Assembly: GCA_030824575.1 (NCBI GenBank) | Contig: JAVBXL010000214.1 | Location: forward strand, 1-64,000 | Direction of reading: 5' to 3' | DNA from: a bacterium | Lineage (GTDB): Bacteria > Pseudomonadota > Alphaproteobacteria > Sphingomonadales > Sphingomonadaceae | Length of the DNA: 64,000 bases | Shown here: piece by piece, positions 37,021 through 47,990 of the stretch | Numbering within the stretch: the stretch's first letter is position 1 | How the letters are laid out: each line of letters opens with the position of its first letter | Translations under genes and position numbers: made by a program | Notes under the pieces: model-generated | The model's database searches: none | What the model was told of the DNA's origin: nothing | Seen by the model: only the letters and a program-made list of their open reading frames with translations

Positions 37021-39522
37021 TCAAATATCAGGCAACGCTTGCGCGGCGAAGCCCCAGCCTTTCAGACTTGTGGCACGATCGAGCAGCGTTTCCGTGTCGC
37101 CGATCGAGAAGGGATGCGCGTCCTTGATGCCGTCGAGTTCGTCCCAGTCGATCGGGATCGCCACCGGTGCCCCGGCGCGGGCGCGCGCCGAATAGGGCAG
37201 GACGGCGGTGCTGCCGCGCTGGTTGCGCAGCCAGTCGATGAAGATCTTGTCCTTGCGCTTGGCCTTGCTCATGGTCGCGACGAAGCGGTCGGGCTCGGCT
37301 GCGCTCAGCGCCTGGGCGAAGCGGGACGCGAAATCCTTGTGCGTCTCCCAGTCATGGCCCGGCGTCAGCGGCACGACGACATGCACGCCCTTCCCGCCCG
37401 ACAGCATGGCGAAGGAGACGAGGCCGATATCGGACAACCGCGCGCGAATGTCCTGCGCCGCCGCTTTCACCCGGTCGAAATCCATGCCTTCGTCGGGATC
37501 GAGGTCGAATATCATGCGGTCGGGCCGTTCCACCGCGTCCGTGCGGCTGGCCCAGCCATGAAATTCGATCGTGCCCATCTGGACGCAGGCGAGCAATCCC
37601 TCGGCATCCTCGACATAGATATAATCCTCGCTGCCGCCGTCTTTCTCACCGATAGCCACCTGATGCACCGCCTTGCCGAAGGCGCCGCTGTCATGCTTTT
37701 GGAAGAAGCATTTTTTCGCCCGGCCCTGTGGGCAGCGGACCAGGCTGATCGGGCGGCGGGCGGCGAAGGGTAGCATGAGGGGCGCGATCGCGGCATAATA
37801 GTCGGCCAGTTCGCCCTTGGTCTGGTCGCTTTCAGGGAAAATGACGCGGTCGCGGTTAGTGATCGTAACGGCGGGCGTCGCTTTGGGCACGGCGACGGGC
37901 TTTTCTGGCGCGACCGCTTTTGCCGGCTTGTCGGTGCGCAGGCCCAGGAAGCTGGCATGGCGGACGCGGCCGTCTGCGGTAAATTCGGCGAAGGCGATTT
38001 CGGCGACCAGCTTGGGTTTCAGCCAGGTCGCGCCGCGCGCTTCGGTCCGGGGTACTTCAAGCGGTGCCTTATCCGTTTCGAGCGGGGTCATCGCCTTGGC
38101 GAGCCTATCCATCACTTCCGCGTCGAAGCCGGTGCCGACCTTGCCCTTATAGACCAGCGCCTTGCCCTCATGCTGGGCGAGCAGCAGCGACGCGAAGGGG
38201 CGACCGCGCGCGGCACTCGCGCTGCGGCCGATGATAATAAACTCCTGCCGCCGTGTGCATTTGACTTTAACCCAGTTGCGCGTGCGGTCGCCGCGATAGG
38301 GGGCGTCGATCCGCTTGGAGATGATCCCCTCCTGCCCCGCTTCGCACAGTGAACGATACAGCGCCTCCCCCGCGCCGATGACATGATCGGCGACCTGGAC
38401 CGGCGGGGTTGCCGCCTTGAGCAGCGCTTCCAGCCGCTCCTTCCGCTCGATCTGCGGCATCGCCTTCATATCCTGACCCTCCAGCGAAAGCAGGTCGAAA
38501 GCGAAGAAATGAACGGGCGTATCCTCGCGCTGCGCGCCATGGCCACGCTTCAGGACCGATTGGAGCGCTGAGAAACTGGGATTGCCGTCATCGCCGAAAG
38601 CGACGATCTCTCCGTCGATCAGGGCGGGCGGCAGGTCGAGGGACGCGATCGCGGAGGCGAGCGGCCGGAACTTGTCGGTCCAGTCCAGGCCGCTGCGGGT
38701 GAAGATGCGCACCTGTTCCCCCGCCACCGCAGCGAGCGCGCGATAACCGTCGAACTTAATCTCGTGCAGCCAGTCATTACCCGCAGGCACGTCGTCCACC
38801 AGCGTCGCGAGTTGGGGTTTGGCGAAGCCGGGCGGCTTGGTCCCAACCTTGCGCGGCTTGGCCGCGACCTTTTCATTATGATCGCGCGCCGCCTGCATCT
38901 TGCCGGCGAAGGCCTTGCCCTTCACCCCGGCGAGCGACTGGGCACCCGCCTTGTCCGCCGCGATTTCCGCCATCGAACGCCCGGTCAGCACGCTGGTCAA
39001 CGCCCGTTCGACCAACTGGTCGCCTTCGCCCGCGTCGGCGTCCTCGATCTTGCGCAGCAGCCAGTTTTCGCGCTTTTCCTTTGGCCGCCCTTTCATGCGG
39101 ACCAGCAGCCATTCGCCCTTCATCCGTTCGCCATCCAGGGTGAAGTGCAAATGGCCTTTTTCCAGATCCTTGGCGCTCTTGCCTTCCACCGGCTGCCAAG
39201 TGCCGCGATCCCACAGCATCACCGTGCCGCCGCCATATTCGCCTTCGGGTATCAATCCCTCGAAATCGCCATAGCTCAACGGATGATCCTCGGTCCGCAC
39301 CGCAAGGCGCTTGTCGGCCGGGTCGATGCTCGGCCCCCTGGTCACGGCCCAGCTTTTGAGAACGCCGTCGATTTCCAGCCGGAAATCCCAGTGCAGCCGG
39401 GTCGCATCATGTTTTTGCACGACGAAGCTGTTGCCGCCTGTCGTCGTTACCGCGCCCTTTGGCTCGCGGGTTCGGGCGAAGTCGCGTTTGGCGTTATAGG
39501 CGGCGAGCGGATCGCGGGCCAT
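37021..39522 (-). CDS. ligD: Multidomain DNA ligase D for non-homologous end joining
   Basis: The 833-residue protein has the order phosphoesterase, ligase, polymerase. The 3'-phosphoesterase part spans about residues 30-170 (QKHDATRLHWDFRLE, GLIPEGEYGGGTVMLWD). The ATP-dependent ligase part spans about 235-530, with the adenylated lysine in LHEIKFDGYRAL near residue 255. The archaeo-eukaryotic primase-like polymerase follows at about 555-830 (RVIFPESDQTKGELADYY, then FDLDPDEGMDFD with the metal aspartates). It repairs double-strand breaks together with Ku, whose gene lies three bases upstream in the same direction. All key residues look intact. Confidence 0.95.
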   Translation of the reverse strand: MARDPLAAYNAKRDFARTREPKGAVTTTGGNSFVVQKHDATRLHWDFRLEIDGVLKSWAVTRGPSIDPADKRLAVRTEDHPLSYGDFEGLIPEGEYGGGTVMLWDRGTWQPVEGKSAKDLEKGHLHFTLDGERMKGEWLLVRMKGRPKEKRENWLLRKIEDADAGEGDQLVERALTSVLTGRSMAEIAADKAGAQSLAGVKGKAFAGKMQAARDHNEKVAAKPRKVGTKPPGFAKPQLATLVDDVPAGNDWLHEIKFDGYRALAAVAGEQVRIFTRSGLDWTDKFRPLASAIASLDLPPALIDGEIVAFGDDGNPSFSALQSVLKRGHGAQREDTPVHFFAFDLLSLEGQDMKAMPQIERKERLEALLKAATPPVQVADHVIGAGEALYRSLCEAGQEGIISKRIDAPYRGDRTRNWVKVKCTRRQEFIIIGRSASAARGRPFASLLLAQHEGKALVYKGKVGTGFDAEVMDRLAKAMTPLETDKAPLEVPRTEARGATWLKPKLVAEIAFAEFTADGRVRHASFLGLRTDKPAKAVAPEKPVAVPKATPAVTITNRDRVIFPESDQTKGELADYYAAIAPLMLPFAARRPISLVRCPQGRAKKCFFQKHDSGAFGKAVHQVAIGEKDGGSEDYIYVEDAEGLLACVQMGTIEFHGWASRTDAVERPDRMIFDLDPDEGMDFDRVKAAAQDIRARLSDIGLVSFAMLSGGKGVHVVVPLTPGHDWETHKDFASRFAQALSAAEPDRFVATMSKAKRKDKIFIDWLRNQRGSTAVLPYSARARAGAPVAIPIDWDELDGIKDAHPFSIGDTETLLDRATSLKGWGFAAQALPDI

Positions 39523-39525
39523 GAA

Positions 39526-40398
39526 TCAGGCGCTTTTGCGCTTGGCTGGCGTGCGGGGCTTGGTCGCGGCCGCCTTGGCCGGCGCTTTTTTCGCCGGCGT
39601 CGCCTTGCCCCCATCGCCGACCGATTTCTTGAGCGCCGCCATCAGGTCGATCACATTGCCGCCCTTGGCGCTGGTCGGCTCCTCGACATCCTCGATGATC
39701 CGCTTGCCCTTGGCCTTCTTCTTTTTTTCGATCAGCCGCTGGAGGGCGTCGACATAGCGGTCGTGAAACTCCTCCGGCTTGAAGGGCGCGGTCTTCTTTT
39801 CGATGATGGTGGTGGCGAGGTCCAGCAGGTCTGCGTCGGCCTTGTCGTCGGGCAGATTGCGGAAATAGGTCTGGGCGCGGGTCACTTCGTCGGCATAGCG
39901 CAGCACTTCCAGCACCAGCCCACGGCCGCAGGGCTTCAACGACACAAGCTGCTCACGCCCGCGCACCGACAATTGGCCAAGGCCGACCTTCTTCGTCTGG
40001 CGCAGCGCGTCGCGCAACACGGCATAGGCTTCCTCCGCCAGGTCGTCTGCCGGAACCACGAAATAGGGCTTTTCATAGTAGAGTACATCGATCGCATCGG
40101 ATTCGACGAACTGGACCAACTCCAGCGTCTTGCGGCTCTCGATCTTTACCGCCTCGATTTCTTCCTCCTCCAACAGCACGTAATTGCCTTTGGAAATTTC
40201 AAAGCCCTTGAGGATTTCGTCGCGGTCCACCGGGCCGACGCCCTGCACGACCTTTTCATAGCTGATTGGCTTGCCGGTCGGCTCATGGATCTGGCGAAAG
40301 GATATTGCTGCGCCGGAGCGGGTGGCCGGATAGATTTCCACCGGGATCGATACAAGGGCCAGCCGAATCTGCCCCTGCCAATATGCGCGTGCTGCCAT
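39526..40398 (-). CDS. ku: Non-homologous end-joining protein Ku
   Basis: This 290-residue bacterial Ku begins MAARAYWQGQIRLALVSIPVEIY, has FRQIHEPTGKPISYEKVVQG near residue 36 and a central DNA-encircling domain. A lysine-, alanine- and proline-rich tail (KKAPAKAAATKPRTPAKR) probably contacts DNA or LigD. It binds DNA ends as a homodimer and recruits LigD. The ATG at 40398 has GGAGGT upstream, so the longer frame to 40479 is not used. It is divergent from katG across 177 bases. Confidence 0.95.
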   Translation of the reverse strand: MAARAYWQGQIRLALVSIPVEIYPATRSGAAISFRQIHEPTGKPISYEKVVQGVGPVDRDEILKGFEISKGNYVLLEEEEIEAVKIESRKTLELVQFVESDAIDVLYYEKPYFVVPADDLAEEAYAVLRDALRQTKKVGLGQLSVRGREQLVSLKPCGRGLVLEVLRYADEVTRAQTYFRNLPDDKADADLLDLATTIIEKKTAPFKPEEFHDRYVDALQRLIEKKKKAKGKRIIEDVEEPTSAKGGNVIDLMAALKKSVGDGGKATPAKKAPAKAAATKPRTPAKRKSA

Positions 40399-40483
40399 GT
40401 GACCACCTCCGCTCGCATCAGCGCCCGACCGACCCGGAAGTTCCTTACGATCATGAAACGTCATCACCCTGCCTTCCACTCAT

Positions 40484-40508
40484 ATTATCGATCAGACAAA
40501 GCGATATT
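40484..40508. promoter_or_regulatory. Candidate OxyR (LysR-type) site upstream of katG
   Basis: TATCG at 40486-40490 and CGATA at 40502-40506 are inverted arms separated by 11 bases, extended by A/T matches on both sides with one mismatch. This is the T-N11-A type dyad of LysR proteins, and OxyR is the usual activator of katG. It lies just before a possible promoter. No OxyR gene is in the window. Confidence 0.5.
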
Positions 40509-40515
40509 CCCGGCT

Positions 40516-40543
40516 TTGTTCGGCTGGACTATGCTCCTACAAA
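40516..40543 (+). promoter_or_regulatory. Possible katG promoter
   Basis: TTGTTC at 40516-40521 and TACAAA at 40538-40543 are separated by 16 bases, a moderate match to a housekeeping promoter. Its -35 begins 10 bases after the candidate OxyR dyad, a position suitable for activation. AGGAGA precedes the katG ATG. Confidence 0.35.
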
Positions 40544-40560
40544 ATGCAGCAGGGACTTGA

Positions 40561-42780
<2,220 letters not shown>

Positions 42781-42795
42781 TTAAGACAGCGACTT

Positions 42796-42834
42796 GGACA
42801 GTGCGCAGCGCTTGCACGGCGCTGCGAACTGTCC
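42796..42834. terminator. Strong bidirectional hairpin between katG and the GH35-like gene
   Basis: GGACAGT (42796-42802) and GCAGCGC (42805-42811) pair with GCGCTGC (42819-42825) and ACTGTCC (42828-42834), giving about 15 paired positions with one internal mismatch and a 7-base loop. It lies between the convergent stops of katG and the GH35-like gene. There is no T-tract on either side, so it may be a Rho-assisted or 3'-end-protecting structure. Confidence 0.65.
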
Positions 42835-42840
42835 GAGGCG

Positions 42841-44451
42841 TTACCGATAGCGACCCATCGTCACCTTGATCCACACTGGCTGGTCAATCATGTTCAGGCC
42901 ATAATCGGTCTGGTCGCCGTTCCATACGCGGTCCATGACCCATGCGCCCTTGTCGAAATGCCCCTCCTCCACTTTGAGGAACATGCCGCCCGGCGCGCCG
43001 CCCGCTTTTGCGGCGAAGTTCAGGCGGACATGGTCGCCGGTGAAGAGAAATTCGTTCGCTGATAATTGCGCGACCACCGCGCCGCCGGTCGGCTCGCTCG
43101 CCCAGGCGGGGCGATCGGCCTCAGGAAACCATTCCCGCTGGCCGAACTGCCATTGGCCAAAGCTGGCGGTAATGGTCCAGTCGCCCATGGTCGTGCTGAC
43201 GGGCGTGCCGTCGTCGGGCTTGGCTGTGCCCCAGACCGGATGATCGTAGGCGATTTTGGCCCAGGGAGCGGACGCCAAGGCCCGATATTTCTGCGCGAAA
43301 GCATCCAGCGTGGCGTCGTCCAGGCGCTTGGCCCCCAACGGATAGTTGTAATAGCCGGTATCATCCATGCCGAACGGCGCGAAGCCGATCGCGCCGCGTC
43401 CCAGCGCCGCCCAGAAATAGCGGGCATATTCGGCGGCATTGCCGATTTCCGGCACCATCAGCGCATTGTCGGGCCGCGTGTAGAGATCGAGATGCTTGAA
43501 GACGTTGCGGCTGGCCCGGTCGTAAATATCGGGCGCTGCGAAATCGATCGAGGGGGCCGCCGCCTTCCAGATGTCGATGACGTCGCCCTGCGGCCCGCCG
43601 CTCGATAACGCCTGCGGATCGGGCTTGCCGAACGGGTCGCCCAGCGCCGCGTTCACATACATGGGCAGCGGCTTGATCGCCTTGCCGGCGCTGGCCAGCG
43701 CCTCGATATAGCGGGCGGTGTGCCAGGTGTTGAAAGCGCGGTCGGCCTGATCGCCGAAGACGGTCGCCCAATCGCCGCCGGGCTTTTGCAGCGCCTTGGT
43801 CAGCGCCGCGGGGACCGGGCCGTCGAATAGCTTCTGCGCGGCGGTGCTGTAGTCGCGGGGGTTTTTATAGCTGCCGACTTCATTTTCCGGCTGCACCAGA
43901 ATGACCGTATTCTGGGCGTCATGGTCGCGAATATAGGTCATCAACGCCAGGAAGGCGCGTTTGTCCGCCGCCAGCGTCGCCGCGCCATGGGGCGACAGCA
44001 CGCCATGATCCTGCCCATCCTTCGTCTTCATGCGCGGGAAGCGGCGGTTGTCGAGCTTCACCCAGTCGGGCGTATAGGACAGGCCGGTATTCTTCCATGC
44101 GCCGAACCAGAGCAGGACGATGCGCTTGTCATGCTTGCGCGCCTCATCCAGCAAAGTCTGGACGAAGCTGAAGTCGAATTTCCCTTCCTGCGGCTCCAGT
44201 TGCTCCCAGGCGATCGGCGCTTCGACCGTGTTCGCGCCGATCCGGTCCAGCACCGGCCAGACCTTTGCCAGCGGTGCGGCATAATTGCTGCTGTTGTTGA
44301 CCTGCCCGCCCAATATCAGGAAAGGCGCGCCATCGACGATCAGTGCGTGGCGGCCCGCTTTGGTTGCGATATGGGGCGTGTCGCCCTGCGCAAGAGCAGG
44401 GGTGGCGAGCAGCAGGGACGCGGCGATCAGGGTCCGGGTGAGGATCATCAA
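42841..44451 (-). CDS. GH35-like beta-galactosidase with C-terminal DUF5597 domain
   Basis: The 536-residue exported protein has a signal peptide (cut near ALAQGD), a GH35-type barrel and a C-terminal sheet domain of the DUF5597 type found in Xanthomonas and Caulobacter beta-galactosidases. FLILGGQVNNSSNYA and APIAWEQLEPQEGKFDF mark the barrel. VQPENEVGS near residue 188 holds the acid/base Glu and MVPEIGNAAEYAR near 333 the nucleophile Glu. It probably removes galactose from galactosylated xyloglucan oligosaccharides in the periplasm. It is the last gene of the fucose operon, eight bases after the mutarotase. Confidence 0.85.
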   Translation of the reverse strand: MMILTRTLIAASLLLATPALAQGDTPHIATKAGRHALIVDGAPFLILGGQVNNSSNYAAPLAKVWPVLDRIGANTVEAPIAWEQLEPQEGKFDFSFVQTLLDEARKHDKRIVLLWFGAWKNTGLSYTPDWVKLDNRRFPRMKTKDGQDHGVLSPHGAATLAADKRAFLALMTYIRDHDAQNTVILVQPENEVGSYKNPRDYSTAAQKLFDGPVPAALTKALQKPGGDWATVFGDQADRAFNTWHTARYIEALASAGKAIKPLPMYVNAALGDPFGKPDPQALSSGGPQGDVIDIWKAAAPSIDFAAPDIYDRASRNVFKHLDLYTRPDNALMVPEIGNAAEYARYFWAALGRGAIGFAPFGMDDTGYYNYPLGAKRLDDATLDAFAQKYRALASAPWAKIAYDHPVWGTAKPDDGTPVSTTMGDWTITASFGQWQFGQREWFPEADRPAWASEPTGGAVVAQLSANEFLFTGDHVRLNFAAKAGGAPGGMFLKVEEGHFDKGAWVMDRVWNGDQTDYGLNMIDQPVWIKVTMGRYR

Positions 44452-44459
44452 GGTGCCTT

Positions 44460-44807
44460 TCAGGGCTGTTCATCAAGAGAGAAGATGCGGGCCGCCTGCG
44501 TCCATTTGGCGTCGGGCTTGGCCCAGGGCAGCGGGCGCTGGACAGCATCCATCTGCGCTTCCCAGGCCTGCACCGCCGGGTCGGCGGCGTCGGCCGCCGC
44601 CTTGTTCGCCGGATCATAATCGGTGCCGGTTTCCATCAGCATGACCAGCCGGTTGCCGCTGCGGTAGATGTCCATGGCGGTAACATCGGCCGCGCGGATG
44701 CTGGCGGCGATTGCGGGCGGCAGCGCGCCGGATGCGTGCCACGCCTCATAGTGCGCGATGGCCGCCGCGTCGTCGGCCAGGTCGATCAGCAGGACGTGCC
44801 GCATCAA
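44460..44807 (-). CDS. L-fucose/L-rhamnose mutarotase (RhaM-like)
   Basis: The 115-residue protein belongs to the RhaM (DUF718) family of 6-deoxyhexose mutarotases. IAHYEAWHASGALPPAI near residue 17 includes the conserved His and Trp/Pro region, and TAMDIYRSGNRLVMLMET the core strands. Family members interconvert alpha and beta anomers of L-rhamnose or related sugars. In this operon, with a fucose permease and fucose-type dehydrogenases, L-fucose is the more likely substrate. It overlaps the dehydrogenase gene by ATGA. Confidence 0.85.
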   Translation of the reverse strand: MMRHVLLIDLADDAAAIAHYEAWHASGALPPAIAASIRAADVTAMDIYRSGNRLVMLMETGTDYDPANKAAADAADPAVQAWEAQMDAVQRPLPWAKPDAKWTQAARIFSLDEQP

Positions 44808-45535
44808 TTGACCCAGCCGCCGTCGATCACATGGACCGCGCCGCTGGTGAAGGACGCTTCGTCGCTGGCGAGGTACAGCACCAGCGCAGCGATCTCCTCC
44901 GCCCGGCCGAGCCGGCCCATCGGCTGGCGCGCAGCGAAGGCCGCCTGTGCCGCCGCATAATCACCAGTGTCATGGAGGCGCTGTTGCAGGGAAGGCGTGT
45001 CGATCGTGCCGGGACAGATGCAGTTGCAGCGCACGCCCTGCCCCACGAAATCGGCCGCCACAGCCTTGGTCAGGCCGATGACGCCCGCTTTGCTCGCGCC
45101 ATAGGCGAAGCGGTTGGGGATGCCCTTCACCGAACTGGCGATGGAGGACATGTTGACGATCGATCCCGCGCCCCTCTCCACCATGCCGGGCAGGAACGCG
45201 CGGATCGTATGATACATGGCGGTCATGTTGAGCGAAAGGGCGAAATCCCAATCTTCCTGCGGACATTCGAGGATGTTGCCGGCATGGACCACGCCCGCGA
45301 TATTGGCGAGGATGTCGATCGCGCCCACCTCCTGCGCCAGCGCCCGCACCGCCGCACCGTCAGTCACGTCGAGCGCGCGCAGGTCGCAGCCTTCCAGCCC
45401 GTCGAGCGCGTCGCGGTCCCGGTCAGTCGCGATCACCTGCGCGCCTTCCGCCACGAAGCGCTGCGCCGTTGCCCGGCCGATGCCCCGCGCTGCTGCTGTG
45501 ATGAGGGCCACCTTGCCCGCGAGCCGCGCGCTCAT
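44804..45535 (-). CDS. SDR dehydrogenase, probable 2-keto-3-deoxy-L-fuconate dehydrogenase
   Basis: The 243-residue short-chain dehydrogenase has VALITAAARGIGRATAQRF near residue 9 for NAD binding, NIAGVVHAGN near 87, and catalytic MSSIASS/AYGASKAG near 133-150. CNCICPGTIDTPSLQQRL near 175 resembles the 2-keto-3-deoxy-L-fuconate dehydrogenase of Xanthomonas. This enzyme oxidises C4 of the keto-deoxy acid on the way to pyruvate and lactate. It overlaps both neighbours by four bases, so stoichiometric expression is likely. Another sugar acid is possible. Confidence 0.82.
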   Translation of the reverse strand: MSARLAGKVALITAAARGIGRATAQRFVAEGAQVIATDRDRDALDGLEGCDLRALDVTDGAAVRALAQEVGAIDILANIAGVVHAGNILECPQEDWDFALSLNMTAMYHTIRAFLPGMVERGAGSIVNMSSIASSVKGIPNRFAYGASKAGVIGLTKAVAADFVGQGVRCNCICPGTIDTPSLQQRLHDTGDYAAAQAAFAARQPMGRLGRAEEIAALVLYLASDEASFTSGAVHVIDGGWVN

Positions 45536-46734
45536 GCGCGGGCTTTCGTGGGCAGACAGTCGGGGCCGATGGGATCGAACGCCTTGTAGGTCAAAATAAA
45601 CTCCTGATGGCCCAATTGTTCGGAGATACTGCGTTCGCCCGCAGCAACGCTGAGCACCTTGTCGTAGATTTCCGTGCCGACCTGCTCCAGCGTGGCCTCG
45701 CCTTCCAATATGCGCCCAGCGTTGACGTCCATGTCAGCGGCCAGGCGGCGGCCAGTGTCGGGATTGGCGCAGATCTTGATGACCGGCGATATGGCCGATC
45801 CGACCACCGACCCGCGCCCGGTAGTGAAGAGCGTCAGATGCGCGCCGCAGGCGATCAGTTCGACTATCTCCGCATTGTCGGAGATATTGGGGAAACCGAA
45901 GCGCGGTTCGCCATCGGGCACCACGTCGAGCAGATAGAGACCGCCGGTGGGCGGCAGGTCGCCCGGCTTCAATATTCCGTCGATGGTCGACGAGCCGGAC
46001 TTGCTATAGGCACCCATCGACTTTTCCTCTTGCGTCGTCAGGCCACCTTCCGCATTGCCGGGCGCGAAGCTGCCAAAGCCCATGATCGTGTAATAGCGTT
46101 CCGCCTTCTGCACGCATTCCTCTATCGCGACGGCGAGTTCCGGCGTGCGGGCGCGGTCGGCCATGATCGTCTCACACCCGACCAGTTCGCCCGTTTCTTC
46201 GAAAATGCAGGCAGCGCCCTCCGCGACCAGCCGGTCGAAGGCGCGGCCGACCGCCGGGTTGGCGGTGATGCCGCTGGTCCCGTCCGACCCACCGCAGATG
46301 GTGCCGACGATCAGTTCCTCCACGCCCATCGGCCCGCGCGGCACATCAGCGATGGCCGCGCGCACCCGCGCCACCGCTTCCACGCCCGCTGCGATCGTCG
46401 CGGCGGTGCCGCCCGTTTCCTGAATCACCAGCAATTCGGCGGGCCGCCCGCTCGCCCGCGCCACCGCCAGCAGCCGCTCTCGATTGAAACTCTCGCACCC
46501 CAGCGACACGATCACGAGGCCGCCGACATTGGGATGGGTGGCGATCGCCTCCATCACCTTGGCCGCATAGGCATTGGGATAGCAGCCGGGGAAGCCGATC
46601 AGCTGGACGTCGGGATCGTCCGCCTTGTCCACGATCCGCCGTGCGACATGATGCGCGCATTCGACCAGATAGGCGACCGCAACGACGTTGCGGATGCCCT
46701 TGCGCCCATCCTGCCGGAGCCAGGCCTGGATCAT
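45532..46734 (-). CDS. UxaA-type sugar acid dehydratase, large domain (probable L-fuconate dehydratase)
   Basis: The 400-residue protein matches the C-terminal catalytic domain of altronate/galactarate dehydratases (UxaA family). RQDGRKGIRNVVAVAYLVEC at the start, FPGCYPNAYAAKVM near 48, SLGCESFN near 77, VGTICGGSDGTSGITANPA near 143 and FTTGRGSVVGSAISPVIKI near 307 are typical. In full-length relatives an N-terminal SAF domain precedes it; here that domain is attached to the upstream aldo/keto reductase. The operon suggests L-fuconate as substrate, in place of an enolase-type fuconate dehydratase. It overlaps both neighbours by ATGA. Confidence 0.8.
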   Translation of the reverse strand: MIQAWLRQDGRKGIRNVVAVAYLVECAHHVARRIVDKADDPDVQLIGFPGCYPNAYAAKVMEAIATHPNVGGLVIVSLGCESFNRERLLAVARASGRPAELLVIQETGGTAATIAAGVEAVARVRAAIADVPRGPMGVEELIVGTICGGSDGTSGITANPAVGRAFDRLVAEGAACIFEETGELVGCETIMADRARTPELAVAIEECVQKAERYYTIMGFGSFAPGNAEGGLTTQEEKSMGAYSKSGSSTIDGILKPGDLPPTGGLYLLDVVPDGEPRFGFPNISDNAEIVELIACGAHLTLFTTGRGSVVGSAISPVIKICANPDTGRRLAADMDVNAGRILEGEATLEQVGTEIYDKVLSVAAGERSISEQLGHQEFILTYKAFDPIGPDCLPTKARA

Positions 46735-47990
46735 GCGCCTTCCTCCAGCGCGGTGCGCGTGTGGCTGCTGATATAATCGCTTTTCATATTATGCATGTGT
46801 ACCCAGTCGCCGCTGACGGCATTGGCGGTCATCGACCCGATCGGCGCGCCATATTTGATGACCTTGTCCCCGGCACTCAGCGGCGCGCGGGCGATCTTGT
46901 GGCCGATGGCGATGCCTTCGCGCGCGGGGATCGTCCCGCCCGATACCGGAAGGATATCGCCCGCTTCGATTGCGCGAACGCAGATTAGGACATTATCGTC
47001 CGGATGCAGCAGGATCAGGCGTGCGTCGTCCTGCAACATGGGAAGCTCTTTCAGTGAGGCGTCTAGCGCGGGCCAAAGCGCATCGGGCAATGCGGTCGAG
47101 AGGCGGGTCATGGTGTCGGCGACCTGATCCGCGCCGACCAGGCCGGGAATGACGCTGACGACGGTGGGATGGCGGAGCGGGAATTGCAACGCTGCGGCGG
47201 GCAGCGAAGCATGGAAGGCGGCACAGGCGTCCGACAGGCGCTGCGCCTTGGCCATTATGTCCGCGCTGGGCACGGCATAGTCGAAATGGAGCGGACCGCT
47301 AAGATCGCGCGCCAATATGCCGCTATTATAGGGGCCGCCGACGATGACCTGCACGCCCAATTCCACGCAGCGTGCCAGCAATCGCTCAGCGCTGCGATCG
47401 AGCAGCGTATAGCGCCCGGCGAGCAGGATCATGTCCAGTGCGACATGGTCGAGTACCTCGTCGCAGATCGCGACTTCATTGACGCCGATGCCGATCGCGC
47501 CGATCGCGCCCGCATCGCGCAAGTCGCACATCGCGCGGTAGCCGCCGTTCAGGAAGGCGCGCAGGTGGCGATCGTGATCGTCGCCATGGGTCGCCCGGCC
47601 GAGATCATGGGCGAGCAGCAGGTCGATCCGGTCGCGGCCAAGCCGCGCGCAGCTGCCCTCGAAAGATCGTAGCACCGCGTCATGGCCATAGTCGAAGACC
47701 GGATCATAGGGATCGGCATCGACGAAACCGTGCCGTTCGCCCTGCGCATCGGTCGGTGCCAGCAGACGGCCGACCTTGGTCGACAGGACCGCTTCGTCCG
47801 CCGGATCGCGCGCCGCCAACATCGCACCCAGCCGCCGTTCGGCCAGGCCGAAGCCATAATGGGGCGCGGTGTCATAATAGCGGATGCCCACGTCCCAGGC
47901 GGCGTCCAGCGTAACGCGCGCCTCCGCGTCACTGACGGCGCGATAGAGGTTACCGATAGGCGCGGTGCCCATGCCGAGACGTGGGATCAT
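46731..47990 (-). CDS. Aldo/keto reductase (probable L-fucose dehydrogenase) fused to a UxaA-type SAF domain
   Basis: This 419-residue protein has two parts. Residues 1 to about 315 form an aldo/keto reductase of the L-fucose/D-threo-aldose dehydrogenase type, with the tetrad Asp40, Tyr45, Lys72 and His128 (YYDTAPHYGFG, LSTKVGR, LLAHDLG) and the cofactor end PGLVGADQVADT. From about residue 325 to the end lies a SAF domain as found at the N-terminus of UxaA dehydratases (IARAPLSAGDKVIKYGAPIG, SGDWVHMHNMKSDY). The frame is continuous, and the UxaA catalytic domain is the next gene, overlapping by ATGA. The first part would oxidise L-fucose to the lactone; the second should partner the dehydratase. 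Confidence 0.85.
   Translation of the reverse strand: MIPRLGMGTAPIGNLYRAVSDAEARVTLDAAWDVGIRYYDTAPHYGFGLAERRLGAMLAARDPADEAVLSTKVGRLLAPTDAQGERHGFVDADPYDPVFDYGHDAVLRSFEGSCARLGRDRIDLLLAHDLGRATHGDDHDRHLRAFLNGGYRAMCDLRDAGAIGAIGIGVNEVAICDEVLDHVALDMILLAGRYTLLDRSAERLLARCVELGVQVIVGGPYNSGILARDLSGPLHFDYAVPSADIMAKAQRLSDACAAFHASLPAAALQFPLRHPTVVSVIPGLVGADQVADTMTRLSTALPDALWPALDASLKELPMLQDDARLILLHPDDNVLICVRAIEAGDILPVSGGTIPAREGIAIGHKIARAPLSAGDKVIKYGAPIGSMTANAVSGDWVHMHNMKSDYISSHTRTALEEGA

Noticed and set aside
38764-40560. 598-codon plus-strand frame antisense to ligD and ku
   Set aside because: Both minus-strand genes are clear family members, and the antisense frame carries no recognisable feature.
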